DNA of 64,000 nt. It comes from a bacterium C-53. Lineage in GTDB: Bacteria; Bacillota; Clostridia; Lachnospirales; Lachnospiraceae. A program made the translations under genes and the position numbers. Location of the stretch: NCBI GenBank assembly GCA_003612525.1, contig RAZD01000004.1, forward strand, positions 62,001-126,000, read 5' to 3'. Positions 9,613-18,904 of this stretch are shown in pieces. Under the pieces are notes generated by a model. It had not been told where the DNA came from and did not search any database. It worked only from the letters and a program-made list of their open reading frames with translations. Numbering within the stretch: position 1 is the stretch's first letter; the number at the start of each line of letters is the position of its first letter.

Positions 9613-10202
9613 TGCTGTTAATCATAAAGCTTTTTTTCAGTTTCATACAGGTAGGACTTTTCAGTGTCGGAGGCGGTTATGCCGCAATTCCACTCATTCA
9701 GGAACAGATCGTGAATGTACATCATCTGATGACAATGGAAGAATTTACGGATCTGATCACAATCGCAGAGATGACCCCCGGTCCGATTTCCATTAATTCC
9801 GCGACATTTGTAGGCACAAGACTTTCCGGAATTGCAGGGGCAGTCATCTGTACCGTAGGATGTATCCTGCCTTCCTTTATTATCTGCCTGCTCCTTGCCT
9901 ATTTTTATTATAAATACAGAAAATTTTCCGGTGTCCAAAAAGTTCTCGCGGCTCTGAGGCCTGCCGTGGTTGCTCTAATCGCCAATGCCGGCTTCTCCAT
10001 ACTCATGCTTGGCCTGTTTGAGGCTGATAAACATTCTTTCCAGTGGGATGATCTGCGGGTTGTAGAACTCATTCTGTTTCTGTCTGCATTCCTCATTCTA
10101 CGGAAATTCAAAATCAGCGCCGTCCAGATCATATTCGGCACAGGAGTCATTGGAACATTGTCTTATATCCTGATCTTTTCTATACAAAATTTTTTCAGTT
10201 GA
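9612..10202 (+). CDS. Chromate transporter family protein, second half
   Basis: A 196-aa second short CHR-family membrane protein, with SVGGGYAAIPLIQEQIV and EMTPGPISINSATFVGTR as the matching signatures. Its ATG overlaps the preceding TGA by one base (TGATG), so the pair is translationally coupled and probably forms one heterodimeric transporter. The stop codon overlaps the -35 element of the tRNA-Trp promoter. Confidence 0.9.
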   Translation: MLLIIKLFFSFIQVGLFSVGGGYAAIPLIQEQIVNVHHLMTMEEFTDLITIAEMTPGPISINSATFVGTRLSGIAGAVICTVGCILPSFIICLLLAYFYYKYRKFSGVQKVLAALRPAVVALIANAGFSILMLGLFEADKHSFQWDDLRVVELILFLSAFLILRKFKISAVQIIFGTGVIGTLSYILIFSIQNFFS

Positions 10203-10227
10203 CAAAGCCGCTGTCCTGTGATATAAA
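10199..10227 (+). promoter_or_regulatory. Predicted promoter of the tRNA-Trp gene
   Basis: Consensus TTGACA (10199-10204), 17-base spacer and TATAAA (10222-10227), 15 bp before the mature tRNA. The -35 box overlaps the chromate transporter stop codon. Confidence 0.8.
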
Positions 10228-10242
10228 TATAAGGCAGGTTAA

Positions 10243-10313
10243 AGGGGAATCATACAGCGGCAGTATTGCGGTCTCCAAAACCGTTCACGGGGGTTCGAAT
10301 CCCTCTTCCCCTG
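10243..10313 (+). tRNA. tRNA-Trp (anticodon CCA)
   Basis: A cloverleaf can be folded by eye. Acceptor AGGGGAA (10243-10249) pairs with TTCCCCT (10306-10312); the D arm is ATAC/GTAT; the anticodon arm CGGT-CTCCAAA-ACCG presents CCA; the T arm has GGGGG-TTCGAAT-CCCTC. Discriminator G, no encoded CCA tail. It is a single-gene unit with its own promoter and a strong terminator. Confidence 0.95.
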
Positions 10314-10321
10314 TCAGATGA

Positions 10322-10351
10322 AACGCCGGAATTATATTCCGGCGTTTTTTT
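10322..10351 (+). terminator. Intrinsic terminator after tRNA-Trp
   Basis: AACGCCGGAAT pairs with ATTCCGGCGTT around a TAT loop and runs into seven T residues. It lies 9 bp after the tRNA and also faces the end of radA. Confidence 0.9.
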
Positions 10352-10424
10352 GCTTTATGTATGTTCATGCTGCCACTTCTTTGTGATTCAGACTCCCCTG
10401 AAACATCCCATAAATGCAGGGGTT

Positions 10425-11807
10425 CTATACAATCAGGTCAATTGCATCCCTGACACTGCTTACGCCGATCAGTCGGATACCTTCCACCTTTTTCATATGC
10501 GCAAGTGACACCTGCGGAAGAATGCAGGTTGTAAATCCAAGTTTCTGCGCTTCACGTACACGGATTTCCGGCATACTCACCGCGCGCACTTCACCGCTTA
10601 ACCCGACCTCCCCAAATGCCACCGCTTTTTCATCAATGCTTCGGTTTTTGTAGCTCGATACAATTGCCATAACAATGCCAAGATCGGTTGCCGGCTCTAC
10701 TATCCGCATCCCGCCCGCAATATTGACATACGCGTCACAATCCGACATCTTCAGGTGAAGCCTTTTTTCCAGAACAGCCATAAGGAGGTTCACACGGTTA
10801 AAATCCGTCCCCGTCGCCTGCCGCCTCGGAATTCCAAAATTGCTCTGACATACAAGCGCCTGTATTTCAATTAAAATCGGCCTTGTTCCTTCCAGCGAAC
10901 AGGCGACCACAGTCCCTGTCGCATCTTCCGGCCTCCCTGAAAGCATGAACTCAGATGGATTCCTGACCTCTGCAAGCCCCTCTTCGCGCATCTCAAACAC
11001 CCCGATTTCATTTGTAGAACCGAATCGGTTTTTCACGCCTCTTAAAATCCGATAGGATGCATGCCGGTCGCCCTCGAAATACAGCACCGAATCCACCATA
11101 TGCTCAAGCACTCTGGGCCCGGCTACCGTACCTTCCTTCGTTACATGGCCGACAATCAATATGGATATGCCAAGTCCCTTTGCGATCTGCATCAATACAT
11201 TTGTCGATTCCCTCACCTGCGAAACACTGCCGGATGCCGCCGCCACTTCATCATTGTGCATCGTCTGAATCGAATCAATAACCGCCGTCTCCGGCCTTAC
11301 ACGCTCTATCACCTCGCGAATCGCCTCTAAATCCGTTTCACACAAAAGCAGGAGGCTCTCCGTAAATTTTCCCAGCCTGTCCGCCCTGAGCTTTATCTGC
11401 TTTAAGGACTCCTCTCCCGATATGTAAAGAACTCTCCGTCCGGATGAAGAAAGATTCCGGCAGACCTGCAGCAAAAGCGTGGATTTTCCGATACCGGGGT
11501 CCCCGCCGACAAGTGTCAGGGAGCCAGGAACAATCCCTCCCCCAAGCACCCGGTCCAGTTCAACGATTCCCGTAGTGATTTTTTCCTCACTCTTCATGGA
11601 TACGTCGGTGAGCGCTACCGGCTCCGCTTTCTTTCTGTCTTTTGCACCGCTCTTTATCGCACCACCCATTCCACTGCCGCCTTTTGTCACGGTTTCCTCA
11701 ACAAAAGTATTCCATTCTTTACACATCGGGCACTGGCCCATCCACTTTACCGATTCATGTCCGCAGTTTTGACAATAATACATGGTTGTCTGTTTTGCCT
11801 TTGCCAT
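10425..11807 (-). CDS. radA: DNA repair protein RadA
   Basis: A 460-aa RecA-related ATPase that promotes branch migration of recombination intermediates. It has an N-terminal C4 zinc finger (YYCQNCGHES and CPMCKEWN), a RecA core with Walker A GGDPGIGKST, the RadA-specific KNRFGSTNEIGVF motif, and a C-terminal Lon-like domain (VAFGEVGLSGEVRAVS). I start it at the ATG at 11805-11807 (MAKAKQTTMYYCQ) with GGGGGAAGA just before; 16 extra upstream codons carry no family similarity. An independent terminator lies upstream, so radA is probably transcribed separately from clpC. Confidence 0.95.
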   Translation of the reverse strand: MAKAKQTTMYYCQNCGHESVKWMGQCPMCKEWNTFVEETVTKGGSGMGGAIKSGAKDRKKAEPVALTDVSMKSEEKITTGIVELDRVLGGGIVPGSLTLVGGDPGIGKSTLLLQVCRNLSSSGRRVLYISGEESLKQIKLRADRLGKFTESLLLLCETDLEAIREVIERVRPETAVIDSIQTMHNDEVAAASGSVSQVRESTNVLMQIAKGLGISILIVGHVTKEGTVAGPRVLEHMVDSVLYFEGDRHASYRILRGVKNRFGSTNEIGVFEMREEGLAEVRNPSEFMLSGRPEDATGTVVACSLEGTRPILIEIQALVCQSNFGIPRRQATGTDFNRVNLLMAVLEKRLHLKMSDCDAYVNIAGGMRIVEPATDLGIVMAIVSSYKNRSIDEKAVAFGEVGLSGEVRAVSMPEIRVREAQKLGFTTCILPQVSLAHMKKVEGIRLIGVSSVRDAIDLIV

Positions 11808-11824
11808 TCTTCCCCCTATGCAAT

Positions 11825-11880
11825 GAAAAAGCTGTTGCAGAAAAAGCCTTTTCATCCTGCTTTTCCGGCAACAGCTCTTA
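11825..11880 (-). terminator. Terminator between the small conserved gene and radA
   Basis: AGCTGTTGC (reverse complement of 11868-11876) pairs with GCAACAGCT (11830-11838) across a 29-base loop containing a second small AAAAGC/GCTTTT stem, followed on the reverse strand by TTTTTC. It should end the clpC-direction transcript before radA. Confidence 0.7.
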
Positions 11881-11901
11881 TCTGTTCCATCCTGTTTGCA
11901 A

Positions 11902-12318
11902 TTACTGCTGTTTCTTTATTTCAACCTTTACTTCACCTGTTTCAGCAAGCTCAACACTCACGGAAAGTTTTCCGCCAAGATTCGTTTTCATCGTGCCAGC
12001 GCTTGCCCCGTTCACAAATACCTCATAGGATGTATCATCCGCAAGTCCCACCGTGATCTGTGCATCATCCGCGCCCTCAACAGTAAATTCCATACCGTCA
12101 TCTGTTTCCTTCAAATGACTCACACTTGTACCAGGTACGGATTCATACAAAAAAGCACCGTTTTTCTCAAGCTTTGTCATAGTATTGTATGTTTTTACCT
12201 TATATAAATCACCGCAGTGCTCATAATCTTCCTTCTTTGCTTTCTGTGCAAGCGTATGATTTCCAAAGCTGATTGTCTCGTCTGATTCCGTACGGATTAA
12301 TTCATCTATCACCGACAT
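11902..12318 (-). CDS. Small conserved protein (often labelled endosialidase in Lachnospiraceae)
   Basis: A 138-aa soluble protein beginning MSVIDELIRTESDETISFGNHTLAQKAKKEDYEH. From memory, near-identical proteins in Lachnospiraceae genomes carry the label endosialidase, but there is no catalytic sialidase signature (no Asp boxes) and the length is far too short, so that name should not be trusted. The C-terminal half reads as a beta-rich domain (DAQITVGLADDTSYEVFVNG ... GGKLSVSVEL). It lies between clpC and radA, same strand. Function unknown. Confidence 0.75.
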   Translation of the reverse strand: MSVIDELIRTESDETISFGNHTLAQKAKKEDYEHCGDLYKVKTYNTMTKLEKNGAFLYESVPGTSVSHLKETDDGMEFTVEGADDAQITVGLADDTSYEVFVNGASAGTMKTNLGGKLSVSVELAETGEVKVEIKKQQ

Positions 12319-12389
12319 AATTCTGTCCTCCTGTTTGGTATATCTTTTCTCCTATTATAATATAAAATTACAAACATTCCAACACAATT

Positions 12390-14831
12390 CTACTTAAATT
12401 TTATCTCGCCTTTCTGTACACTGACAGTCACGGTGCTTCCCTGTTTTGCATTACCCTTAAGCACCTCTTCCGCAAGTCCGTCCTCAATCATGCTCTGTAT
12501 CGCTCTTCTAAGCGGCCTTGCCCCGAATTTTTTATTGGCGCCTTTCTCAGCCACATATTTTTTCACGGAAGGCGTAATCACGAGATGAATATCCATCTGT
12601 TCCTTTGCGCGCCGAATCAGACTCTCGGTAAGCAGTGTCACAATTTCCTTCATATTCTCCTCATTCAGCGGATGGAATACGACAAGTTCATCAATACGGT
12701 TGATAAATTCAGGTTTAAAAATTCTCTTTACCTCTTCCATCACACCGCTTTTCATATTCTCATAATTTTTCTTCTCATCATCCGCTGCGCCGAAACCAAG
12801 CCGCTTCGGATCGATAATCCGCTGCGCTCCGGCATTTGAGGTCATAATGATAATCACGTTCTTGAAACTGACTTTTCTGCCTTTGGAATCCGTAATATGG
12901 CCATCGTCGAGCACCTGAAGCAGGACATTGAACACATCGGGATGTGCTTTCTCAATCTCGTCAAACAGTACAACAGAATATGGATTCCTCCGAATCTTCT
13001 CGCTCAGCTGTCCGCCGTCCTCGAATCCAACATATCCCGGAGGGGAACCGATCATCTTTGCAACACTGTGAGATTCCATAAACTCCGACATATCCACACG
13101 GATCAGGGCATTCTCCGAACCAAACATCGCTTCCGCAAGCGCTTTTGAAAGTTCTGTCTTTCCGACACCCGTAGGCCCTAAAAACAGAAAAGAACCCATC
13201 GGACGCTTCGGGTCTTTCAGCCCGACACGGCTCCTCTTTATAGCCTTTGCAACTGCCGTTACAGCTTCTTCCTGTCCCACCACACGCTTATGCAGAATGC
13301 TTTCAAGACGCATCAGCTTCGCATTTTCCTGCTCCGTAAGTTTATTCACGGGAATCTTTGTCCACATGGACACAACATCTGCAATATCACTCTCTGTCAC
13401 GGTCAGGCTTCTGTCGAGAAGACGCTCCTCGTATTTTTCCTTCATGCGCTGATATTTCTGCTGTTTCTTGCGCTGTTCACGCTGAATTTCCCCCGCGCCT
13501 ACATAATCCGCAAATTTGATTGCATGCTCCTTCTGATGTTCCATTGAAGCAATCTCTTCCTCGAGCGCCTTCATATTCGGCGGAATCGTCAGACCGGAAA
13601 TCCGTATCTTTGACGCCGCTTCATCCATAACATCAATCGCCTTATCCGGAAGGAACCTGTCATTGATATAGCGTGAAGACATTTTGACGGCAGCCGTAAC
13701 TGCTTCCTCCGGTATTGTTACATGATGGTGCTCCTCGTATTTTTCCTTGATTCCCTTTAGTATTTCTATGGCCTGCGCTTCCGTCGGTTCTTCTACCGTA
13801 ACCGGCTGGAAACGGCGTTCAAGCGCGGCATCCTTCTCAATATATTTGCGGTATTCGTCAAGCGTCGTCGCGCCAATCAGCTGTATTTCGCCTCTGGCAA
13901 GGGATGGTTTCAAAATATTGGAAGCATCGATTGCGCCTTCCGCACCGCCCGCGCCGATCAACGTGTGAAGTTCATCAAGGAACAACAGTATATTTCCGTC
14001 ACCGATTACCTCCCCGATCACTTTCTTGATACGCTCCTCAAATTCACCCCGGTACTTGCTGCCTGCAACAATTCCGGATAGATCAAGCGTCACAACCCGT
14101 TTTCCTTCGATCGTTTTCGGCACGCTTCCCTCTATGATTTTTAACGCAAGACCTTCCGCTATCGCAGTCTTGCCGACCCCCGGCTCTCCAACCAGGCACG
14201 GATTGTTCTTCGTTCTTCTGCTCAGTATCTGAACAACTCTTGTAATCTCATCGCTTCTTCCGATCACCGGGTCCAGTTTTCCATCCCTTGCAAGAGCCGT
14301 CAGATCTCTGCTGTACTGATCGAGCGTAGGCGTTGCCCCTGCAACCTTTTTCATCGGTCTTCCGTTTTGGAAATCCTGTTTATAGAGATTGCCGTCCTCC
14401 CCCATCGCAATTAACGTATCCACATAAATCCGCTGAATATTCACGCCAAGCGTGTTAAGAAGGCGCGTAGCCACACTGTCGCCTTCTTTAATTAATGCAA
14501 TCAGGATATGTTCCGTACCTACTTTATCCGCAAGAAACCGCACGGCTTCCTGATGGCTCTGCTCCAAAATACCCTCAGCCCTCGGACTAAATCCGTCGCG
14601 ATCGGCAACCGCCACATTTGTTCCGGGTGCGATTAAATCACGGATTAAATCGACCAGCTGATCTTCGTCAAGCTTATTATTCATAAGAACTCTTGCTGCA
14701 ACACCTGTTCCTTCTCTCAAAAGTCCCAGAAGAATATGCTCGCTTCCCACATAACTCTGGCGCAGCTCACGAGCCGACCGCTTCGCATGCTGTAACGCAC
14801 GCTCCGCCTTTTCCGTATAGATCTGTGACAT
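12390..14831 (-). CDS. clpC: ATP-dependent Clp protease ATPase subunit ClpC
   Basis: An 813-aa class I Hsp100 unfoldase that feeds substrates to ClpP. Two Clp_N repeats occupy residues ~1-145, the first AAA+ domain has Walker A GEPGVGKT, the middle helical domain follows at ~400-480, and the second AAA+ domain has GPTGVGKT and [14 protein letters not shown]. Length fits ClpC. The ATG is 2 bp after the stop of the gntR-type gene, and its ribosome site GGAGGG lies inside that gene, so the two are translationally coupled. The usual ctsR-mcsA-mcsB genes are absent from this locus. Confidence 0.96.
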   Translation of the reverse strand: MSQIYTEKAERALQHAKRSARELRQSYVGSEHILLGLLREGTGVAARVLMNNKLDEDQLVDLIRDLIAPGTNVAVADRDGFSPRAEGILEQSHQEAVRFLADKVGTEHILIALIKEGDSVATRLLNTLGVNIQRIYVDTLIAMGEDGNLYKQDFQNGRPMKKVAGATPTLDQYSRDLTALARDGKLDPVIGRSDEITRVVQILSRRTKNNPCLVGEPGVGKTAIAEGLALKIIEGSVPKTIEGKRVVTLDLSGIVAGSKYRGEFEERIKKVIGEVIGDGNILLFLDELHTLIGAGGAEGAIDASNILKPSLARGEIQLIGATTLDEYRKYIEKDAALERRFQPVTVEEPTEAQAIEILKGIKEKYEEHHHVTIPEEAVTAAVKMSSRYINDRFLPDKAIDVMDEAASKIRISGLTIPPNMKALEEEIASMEHQKEHAIKFADYVGAGEIQREQRKKQQKYQRMKEKYEERLLDRSLTVTESDIADVVSMWTKIPVNKLTEQENAKLMRLESILHKRVVGQEEAVTAVAKAIKRSRVGLKDPKRPMGSFLFLGPTGVGKTELSKALAEAMFGSENALIRVDMSEFMESHSVAKMIGSPPGYVGFEDGGQLSEKIRRNPYSVVLFDEIEKAHPDVFNVLLQVLDDGHITDSKGRKVSFKNVIIIMTSNAGAQRIIDPKRLGFGAADDEKKNYENMKSGVMEEVKRIFKPEFINRIDELVVFHPLNEENMKEIVTLLTESLIRRAKEQMDIHLVITPSVKKYVAEKGANKKFGARPLRRAIQSMIEDGLAEEVLKGNAKQGSTVTVSVQKGEIKFK

Positions 14832-14833
14832 CT

Positions 14834-15208
14834 TTACTGCCCTCCATATTCATTATATATTTCATCAATCATTTCATGAACTTCCTCGCGGGAAATATCT
14901 TTCAAACGTCCCTTTGCCAATATTACTTTCAATTCCCGCATCATTTCACTCATTGCATGAAGCTTGTCTATATCTATGGCAATCACTGCCCCCCGCCGGC
15001 GGTCCACTTTCACAAAGCCTTCCTGCTTTAACACAGTATATGCCTTATTTACCGTATGCATGTTAATTCCGATATCTTCCGCAAGCTGACGCACTGACGG
15101 AAGCGCATCCCCTTCGCAAATCTCAGAAGTTGCAATTCCTATGATAATCTGATTTCGAAGCTGAATATACAATGCTTCATCACTGTTAAAATCAATTTCA
15201 ATCATCAT
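14834..15208 (-). CDS. GntR-family (YtrA-type) transcriptional regulator upstream of clpC
   Basis: A 124-aa regulator with an N-terminal winged helix (EALYIQLRNQIIIGIATSEICEGDALPSVRQLAEDIGINMHTVNKAYTVL region, residues ~10-65) and a short helical C-terminus, the layout of the YtrA subfamily of GntR. Start set at MMIEIDFNSDE (15208), with AAAGGAGTG about 11 bases upstream. It is cotranscribed and translationally coupled with clpC, so autoregulation of a gntR-clpC operon, taking the place of CtsR, is a reasonable inference; the effector is unknown. Confidence 0.88.
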   Translation of the reverse strand: MMIEIDFNSDEALYIQLRNQIIIGIATSEICEGDALPSVRQLAEDIGINMHTVNKAYTVLKQEGFVKVDRRRGAVIAIDIDKLHAMSEMMRELKVILAKGRLKDISREEVHEMIDEIYNEYGGQ

Positions 15209-15293
15209 TTCAATCCACACTCCTTTGTTATACATATACTATCACAAACAGAACGAGAAGTAAAATATTTCTTTTCTTCAAATCAGAAATAGA

Positions 15294-15361
15294 GCCGCCG
15301 GCGTCCCGGCGGCATGAAATTTCACAGGAATATATGAAGAATGCCTTCAGGCATTCTTCAT
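15294..15361 (-). terminator. Tandem hairpins after the envelope protein gene
   Basis: Reading on the reverse strand, a 12-bp perfect stem (15334-15345 with 15350-15361, four-base loop) starts a few bases after the stop codon of the 507-aa gene, and a second GC-rich stem GCCGCCGG/CCGGCGGC follows at 15294-15313. No long T tract follows, so efficiency is uncertain. Confidence 0.55.
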
Positions 15362-15366
15362 AATAC

Positions 15367-16890
15367 TTAAATATCAAGAAACTCAAATTCAAAATCTTCG
15401 TCAAGGTCCGGCTTCTGCCTCGATGCCTTTCTCGAAGCCGTCGGCTTTGCGGAAGCAGGCCTTTTTGAGACAGGCTGTGGAGAAGCAGGTCTTTTAGGAG
15501 CTGTCCGCGCAGGTAAAGGCGCCGACACTGTCTGTCTTGCGACCGGCCTCCTCTCCATCGCTCTTACAGGAGCAGGCTCCTCACGGCGGCGGCCCGCATT
15601 CTGTCTTGGTTCAGGCATACTGATCTGCATATGCTCCCAGTCCGGCTCCTCATCCTCCATGTCTTCGTCGTCATCCTCATCTTCGTCGTCTTCTTCATCA
15701 TCCATGTCAAGCAGGTAATTCAGTTCTCTGCGTCCGGTACGAATGTGACTCTTTTCCTTCTTTGCAACGCGGCGACGCATCTGTTCCATTTCATCGTCTT
15801 CGTCGTCCTCATCGTCCTCATCCTCATAATCATCATGGTCACGCTGTTTCAGAATAAGATTAATCATCACAAACAGACAGATAACAAGAGCAACTGCAAG
15901 GACAGCAATCACGATCAGACGGTTCTGTGCACTGGAACGATACTTGTCCACCGTCGTGCCTTCTCCGCTGTCCACCTGCACATAACGCTGATAAGTTCCT
16001 TCCGATGTATCATAGAGATAGAATCCGATTACGCCATCCTGATTAATTGCATATACCATAAAATACTGAGACGGGTCTGCCGCTACCACACCGGAACCAT
16101 CCTCCGCCTCTGAGGAAGCGCCTGCGCTCTGACTCTCATCTGCCGTATCCTCTCCGGACTCTCCCGCTTCATCACCATCTGCACCTGCCGCATATACGGT
16201 CATTGTCCTTCCCGCACCGGCACATGCCTCAAAAAGCGCCGGAACGGATGCCTTCGCCTCATCTTTTTGCTCTTCCTCTTCCCCTGTCCCATTTCCAGGA
16301 AGAAGCCATGCCGAAACAGACTTCCCATACCACTGAAGGTTCGCTTTTGTGAATCCGGCAGGCGCAACAACCATATCACGCGGGTCAAGGACAATAATAT
16401 ATTTCCCTTCTCCGCCGTAAATCTGAACAAAATCCGACATCTCCGCCGTATTAATATCACAGAGGTAGAAATCACCGTTAGAACCGTCCGCATCCGCAAG
16501 GTATGCAAGAACAACTTCTCCGTTTCCATTATCCATATAGGCGATTTCTATGGTCTGTCCTTCATACGTACAGGTAGACTTGTGAAAGCCTTCCGGTATA
16601 TATTCTTCAGGAAACTGCGACGCAATCACCTTTCCATTATTTGAGGGAAGCCCGCTCATAACGACTCCGCCCTGCGGCGCTGATTCCGTCGGAGCTGCCT
16701 CCACCGGATTCCCATTTTCATCCACAGGATTTCCGTTCTCATCTACGGCCCCTTCTGCCGCAGCGCCCTCTGCATCTGCTTCTATAGTTTCCGACTCCTG
16801 TTCAGCAAATGTTTTAAGAGGTGCGGAAAACACGATTGTAGAAGCCATCATCCATGCCATTATTCCAATCTGCAGTTTCTTAAATTTCAT
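15367..16890 (-). CDS. Secreted/membrane-anchored protein with acidic and Pro/Arg-rich tail
   Basis: A 507-aa protein of unknown function. A signal peptide (MKFKKLQIGIMAWMMASTIV, cleavage near AFAEQE-like TFAEQE) is followed by an Asp-Glu-Asn-Gly-Asn-Pro-Val repeat (DENGNPV twice, residues ~50-65), an extracytoplasmic domain, a transmembrane helix (LIVIAVLAVALVICLFVMINLIL, ~residues 325-347), then a strongly acidic stretch rich in DDEDDE and a Pro/Ala/Arg-rich tail. The C-terminal part is low complexity and probably disordered in the cytoplasm. It precedes a cell-wall glucosaminidase gene on the same strand, suggesting an envelope role. Confidence 0.75.
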   Translation of the reverse strand: MKFKKLQIGIMAWMMASTIVFSAPLKTFAEQESETIEADAEGAAAEGAVDENGNPVDENGNPVEAAPTESAPQGGVVMSGLPSNNGKVIASQFPEEYIPEGFHKSTCTYEGQTIEIAYMDNGNGEVVLAYLADADGSNGDFYLCDINTAEMSDFVQIYGGEGKYIIVLDPRDMVVAPAGFTKANLQWYGKSVSAWLLPGNGTGEEEEQKDEAKASVPALFEACAGAGRTMTVYAAGADGDEAGESGEDTADESQSAGASSEAEDGSGVVAADPSQYFMVYAINQDGVIGFYLYDTSEGTYQRYVQVDSGEGTTVDKYRSSAQNRLIVIAVLAVALVICLFVMINLILKQRDHDDYEDEDDEDDEDDEMEQMRRRVAKKEKSHIRTGRRELNYLLDMDDEEDDEDEDDDEDMEDEEPDWEHMQISMPEPRQNAGRRREEPAPVRAMERRPVARQTVSAPLPARTAPKRPASPQPVSKRPASAKPTASRKASRQKPDLDEDFEFEFLDI

Positions 16891-16958
16891 TTGTACTTCT
16901 CCCTTCCATTTATTGGATTATTTCCAAACTCTCCATTCTTAGACATCTCATGTGATTT

Positions 16959-18614
16959 TTATGGCTTCGGACATGGCTGCGCCGGCATATTTGCATAAAC
17001 CGGAATCTTAAATACCAGCTCTTCCTCCTTAAGATCAGAAGTCGGATGTGCCCTCTTTAACAGTTTTGCCTCACTGCTGGGCGCCGCCACATTCTGCATA
17101 TACTGGTGAGACGCTTCGACTTTTCCATTATTCTTCTTCACATTAAATTTCTGGAAGTATAAGGTATCCTGCGAATACCTCCTTGCCGGCGTATAGTCAT
17201 TACATTTTGCATATTTGGAAGCCACAAATTTAGAACCGCCCATCAGCGCTTTGTATCTCGTATTCCACGGCCGAAGTGTATTTTCATCACTGTCCTTTGC
17301 GTATTCCAGACCATTTTCCCAGACTTCCGTCTCATTCTTTCCATATGCGCCTACATTATAATAATTGTAATATCCCTCATATCCGCTGTACTTGCCGCTG
17401 ATTAACGGGCTCGTACCGTCAACGCCCTGTTCCTGACGCACTCTGGCCGCAAGATGATACGGACTGACACCGTACGTCTCTCCCGCTTCCATAAAGATAT
17501 CCGCATACATCTTTCCCTCTTCAACGGTTTTCTCACTCATAAAAGTGCCCTCAAGAATTTTCTTAACACCCGTTTTCGTCTGGAACTCTTCCCTTCGAAG
17601 CGATTCGAACTGGAAGATGGTCCCGTCATTTACCGCATCCGGCGAAATGAAATTTCTCGGATCAAGATAATACGCAATCAAATCTTTCGGTGCACTTACC
17701 CATCCCGCACCTGTCACATCCTCGACTAACGTATCCGTACCGTCTTTTTCCGCCTTTTCAATCAGCATATTCGCTTCCAGCGTCAGGCCGAATCTTTTTA
17801 ATTTTGCAAAGAGTCCGGTAGCAGCCGTCTGACTGTAATGCTGATTCACATCCGTCTTGCATTCCGCTGCCAGCACATCATCCCAGTTATATGCCTGACG
17901 GCTTGATTCTCCTACATACACCGGAGTAAATTTCCAGTTCGGATACAGCTCGTGAACCTTTTGCAGCAATTGCGCATAATCTTCCGGGAAGCCCTCCTTT
18001 TCAAGGTCTGTCTGGAAGGGGTCCTTTTCTATAAGGTGATCAAACCGTACAAACCCTTCCGACACATTTCCATAATTTTTCGGTGGCGTAAATGTTACAT
18101 GGTAATAGGTATGCTGGTCGGAGCCGGTTGTTACCCCGTCCTCTTTTACCGTTACCGCATACGACGCATCAAGACGGCAGACCAGACTGCCCGGAATATT
18201 TGACGCATCCGCATAGATCGGCACATCATCCATATCCGTATAGCGAACCTGTCCTTTTGCGACAAGCCCTCTTCCTGACGTATCAACAAAATCGTACCGC
18301 ACCCATCCCGTTTTTCTCTCATTGTTCTTTGTATACAGGATTTCGTACCATTTATTTCTGTCCGCATTGCGGGAAGAGTAGCGTGTTTCCAGAATGATAA
18401 CTTCAAAACCTGCATTCAGAGTATCAATAACAGGACCGTCCACAACGCTTCCCGATGATGTCTCTGCATGAATCTCTACATTGTTTCCTCTGATAATCCC
18501 TTTTTCCGCACTTGTTGTTTCCGATGCCAGAACACTGTTTCCTGCAAAAAAGACCAGAGCCAATGTCAGCAGGATCAAAGCAGTCACACGGCTCTTTATA
18601 CAATTTATTTTCAA
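16959..18614 (-). CDS. Secreted beta-N-acetylglucosaminidase with SH3-like domains
   Basis: A 551-aa exported cell-wall hydrolase. After a signal peptide (ending GNSVLASE) come two SH3-like regions (residues ~40-115 and ~125-195), a linker with ELYPNWKFTPVYVG, and a glucosaminidase domain of glycoside hydrolase family 73 type (YGVSPYHLAARVRQEQG ... YYNYYNVGAYG). Such enzymes cleave GlcNAc-MurNAc bonds in peptidoglycan. The open frame reaches a GTG at 18623, but GAGGAG overlaps it; the TTG at 18612-18614 lies 8 bases after that site and starts MKINCIKSRV, so I take it as the start. Active-site glutamate assignment is approximate. Confidence 0.87.
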   Translation of the reverse strand: MKINCIKSRVTALILLTLALVFFAGNSVLASETTSAEKGIIRGNNVEIHAETSSGSVVDGPVIDTLNAGFEVIILETRYSSRNADRNKWYEILYTKNNERKTGWVRYDFVDTSGRGLVAKGQVRYTDMDDVPIYADASNIPGSLVCRLDASYAVTVKEDGVTTGSDQHTYYHVTFTPPKNYGNVSEGFVRFDHLIEKDPFQTDLEKEGFPEDYAQLLQKVHELYPNWKFTPVYVGESSRQAYNWDDVLAAECKTDVNQHYSQTAATGLFAKLKRFGLTLEANMLIEKAEKDGTDTLVEDVTGAGWVSAPKDLIAYYLDPRNFISPDAVNDGTIFQFESLRREEFQTKTGVKKILEGTFMSEKTVEEGKMYADIFMEAGETYGVSPYHLAARVRQEQGVDGTSPLISGKYSGYEGYYNYYNVGAYGKNETEVWENGLEYAKDSDENTLRPWNTRYKALMGGSKFVASKYAKCNDYTPARRYSQDTLYFQKFNVKKNNGKVEASHQYMQNVAAPSSEAKLLKRAHPTSDLKEEELVFKIPVYANMPAQPCPKP

Positions 18615-18846
18615 AATCAACACTCCTCATCTTATTCTTTTTTATTTCTTCATAATTCTCCATTCCTATCATACCAATGCATTTCCTACACGTCAATCTA
18701 AATATAGTGTTTTTTCTTATGAATTCATTAATATTTCACAATATTTAGATGCTTTTTCACGAAAATGCGGCAGAAATGGCAAATAATTTCAGCTTTTTGT
18801 TGTATATTTACTTTTTTCGCGTTACAATAGTAAAGTATTGCGCCAT

Positions 18847-18866
18847 ATGATCTGCGGGAAGATCAT
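18847..18866 (+). promoter_or_regulatory. Inverted repeat in the leader of the NhaC-type gene
   Basis: ATGATCT (18847-18853) and AGATCAT (18860-18866) form a perfect 7-bp dyad around GCGGGA, between a TACAAT-like -10 (near 18823) and the start codon at 18905. It could be an operator or a leader hairpin; no function is assigned. Confidence 0.4.
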
Positions 18867-18904
18867 AATACGGCCGCAAAATTCTTTTTAAGGAAGGTAT
18901 CTAT

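Noticed and set aside
11902-12318. Endosialidase function
   Set aside because: Too short and without sialidase motifs; the label appears to be an annotation artefact.
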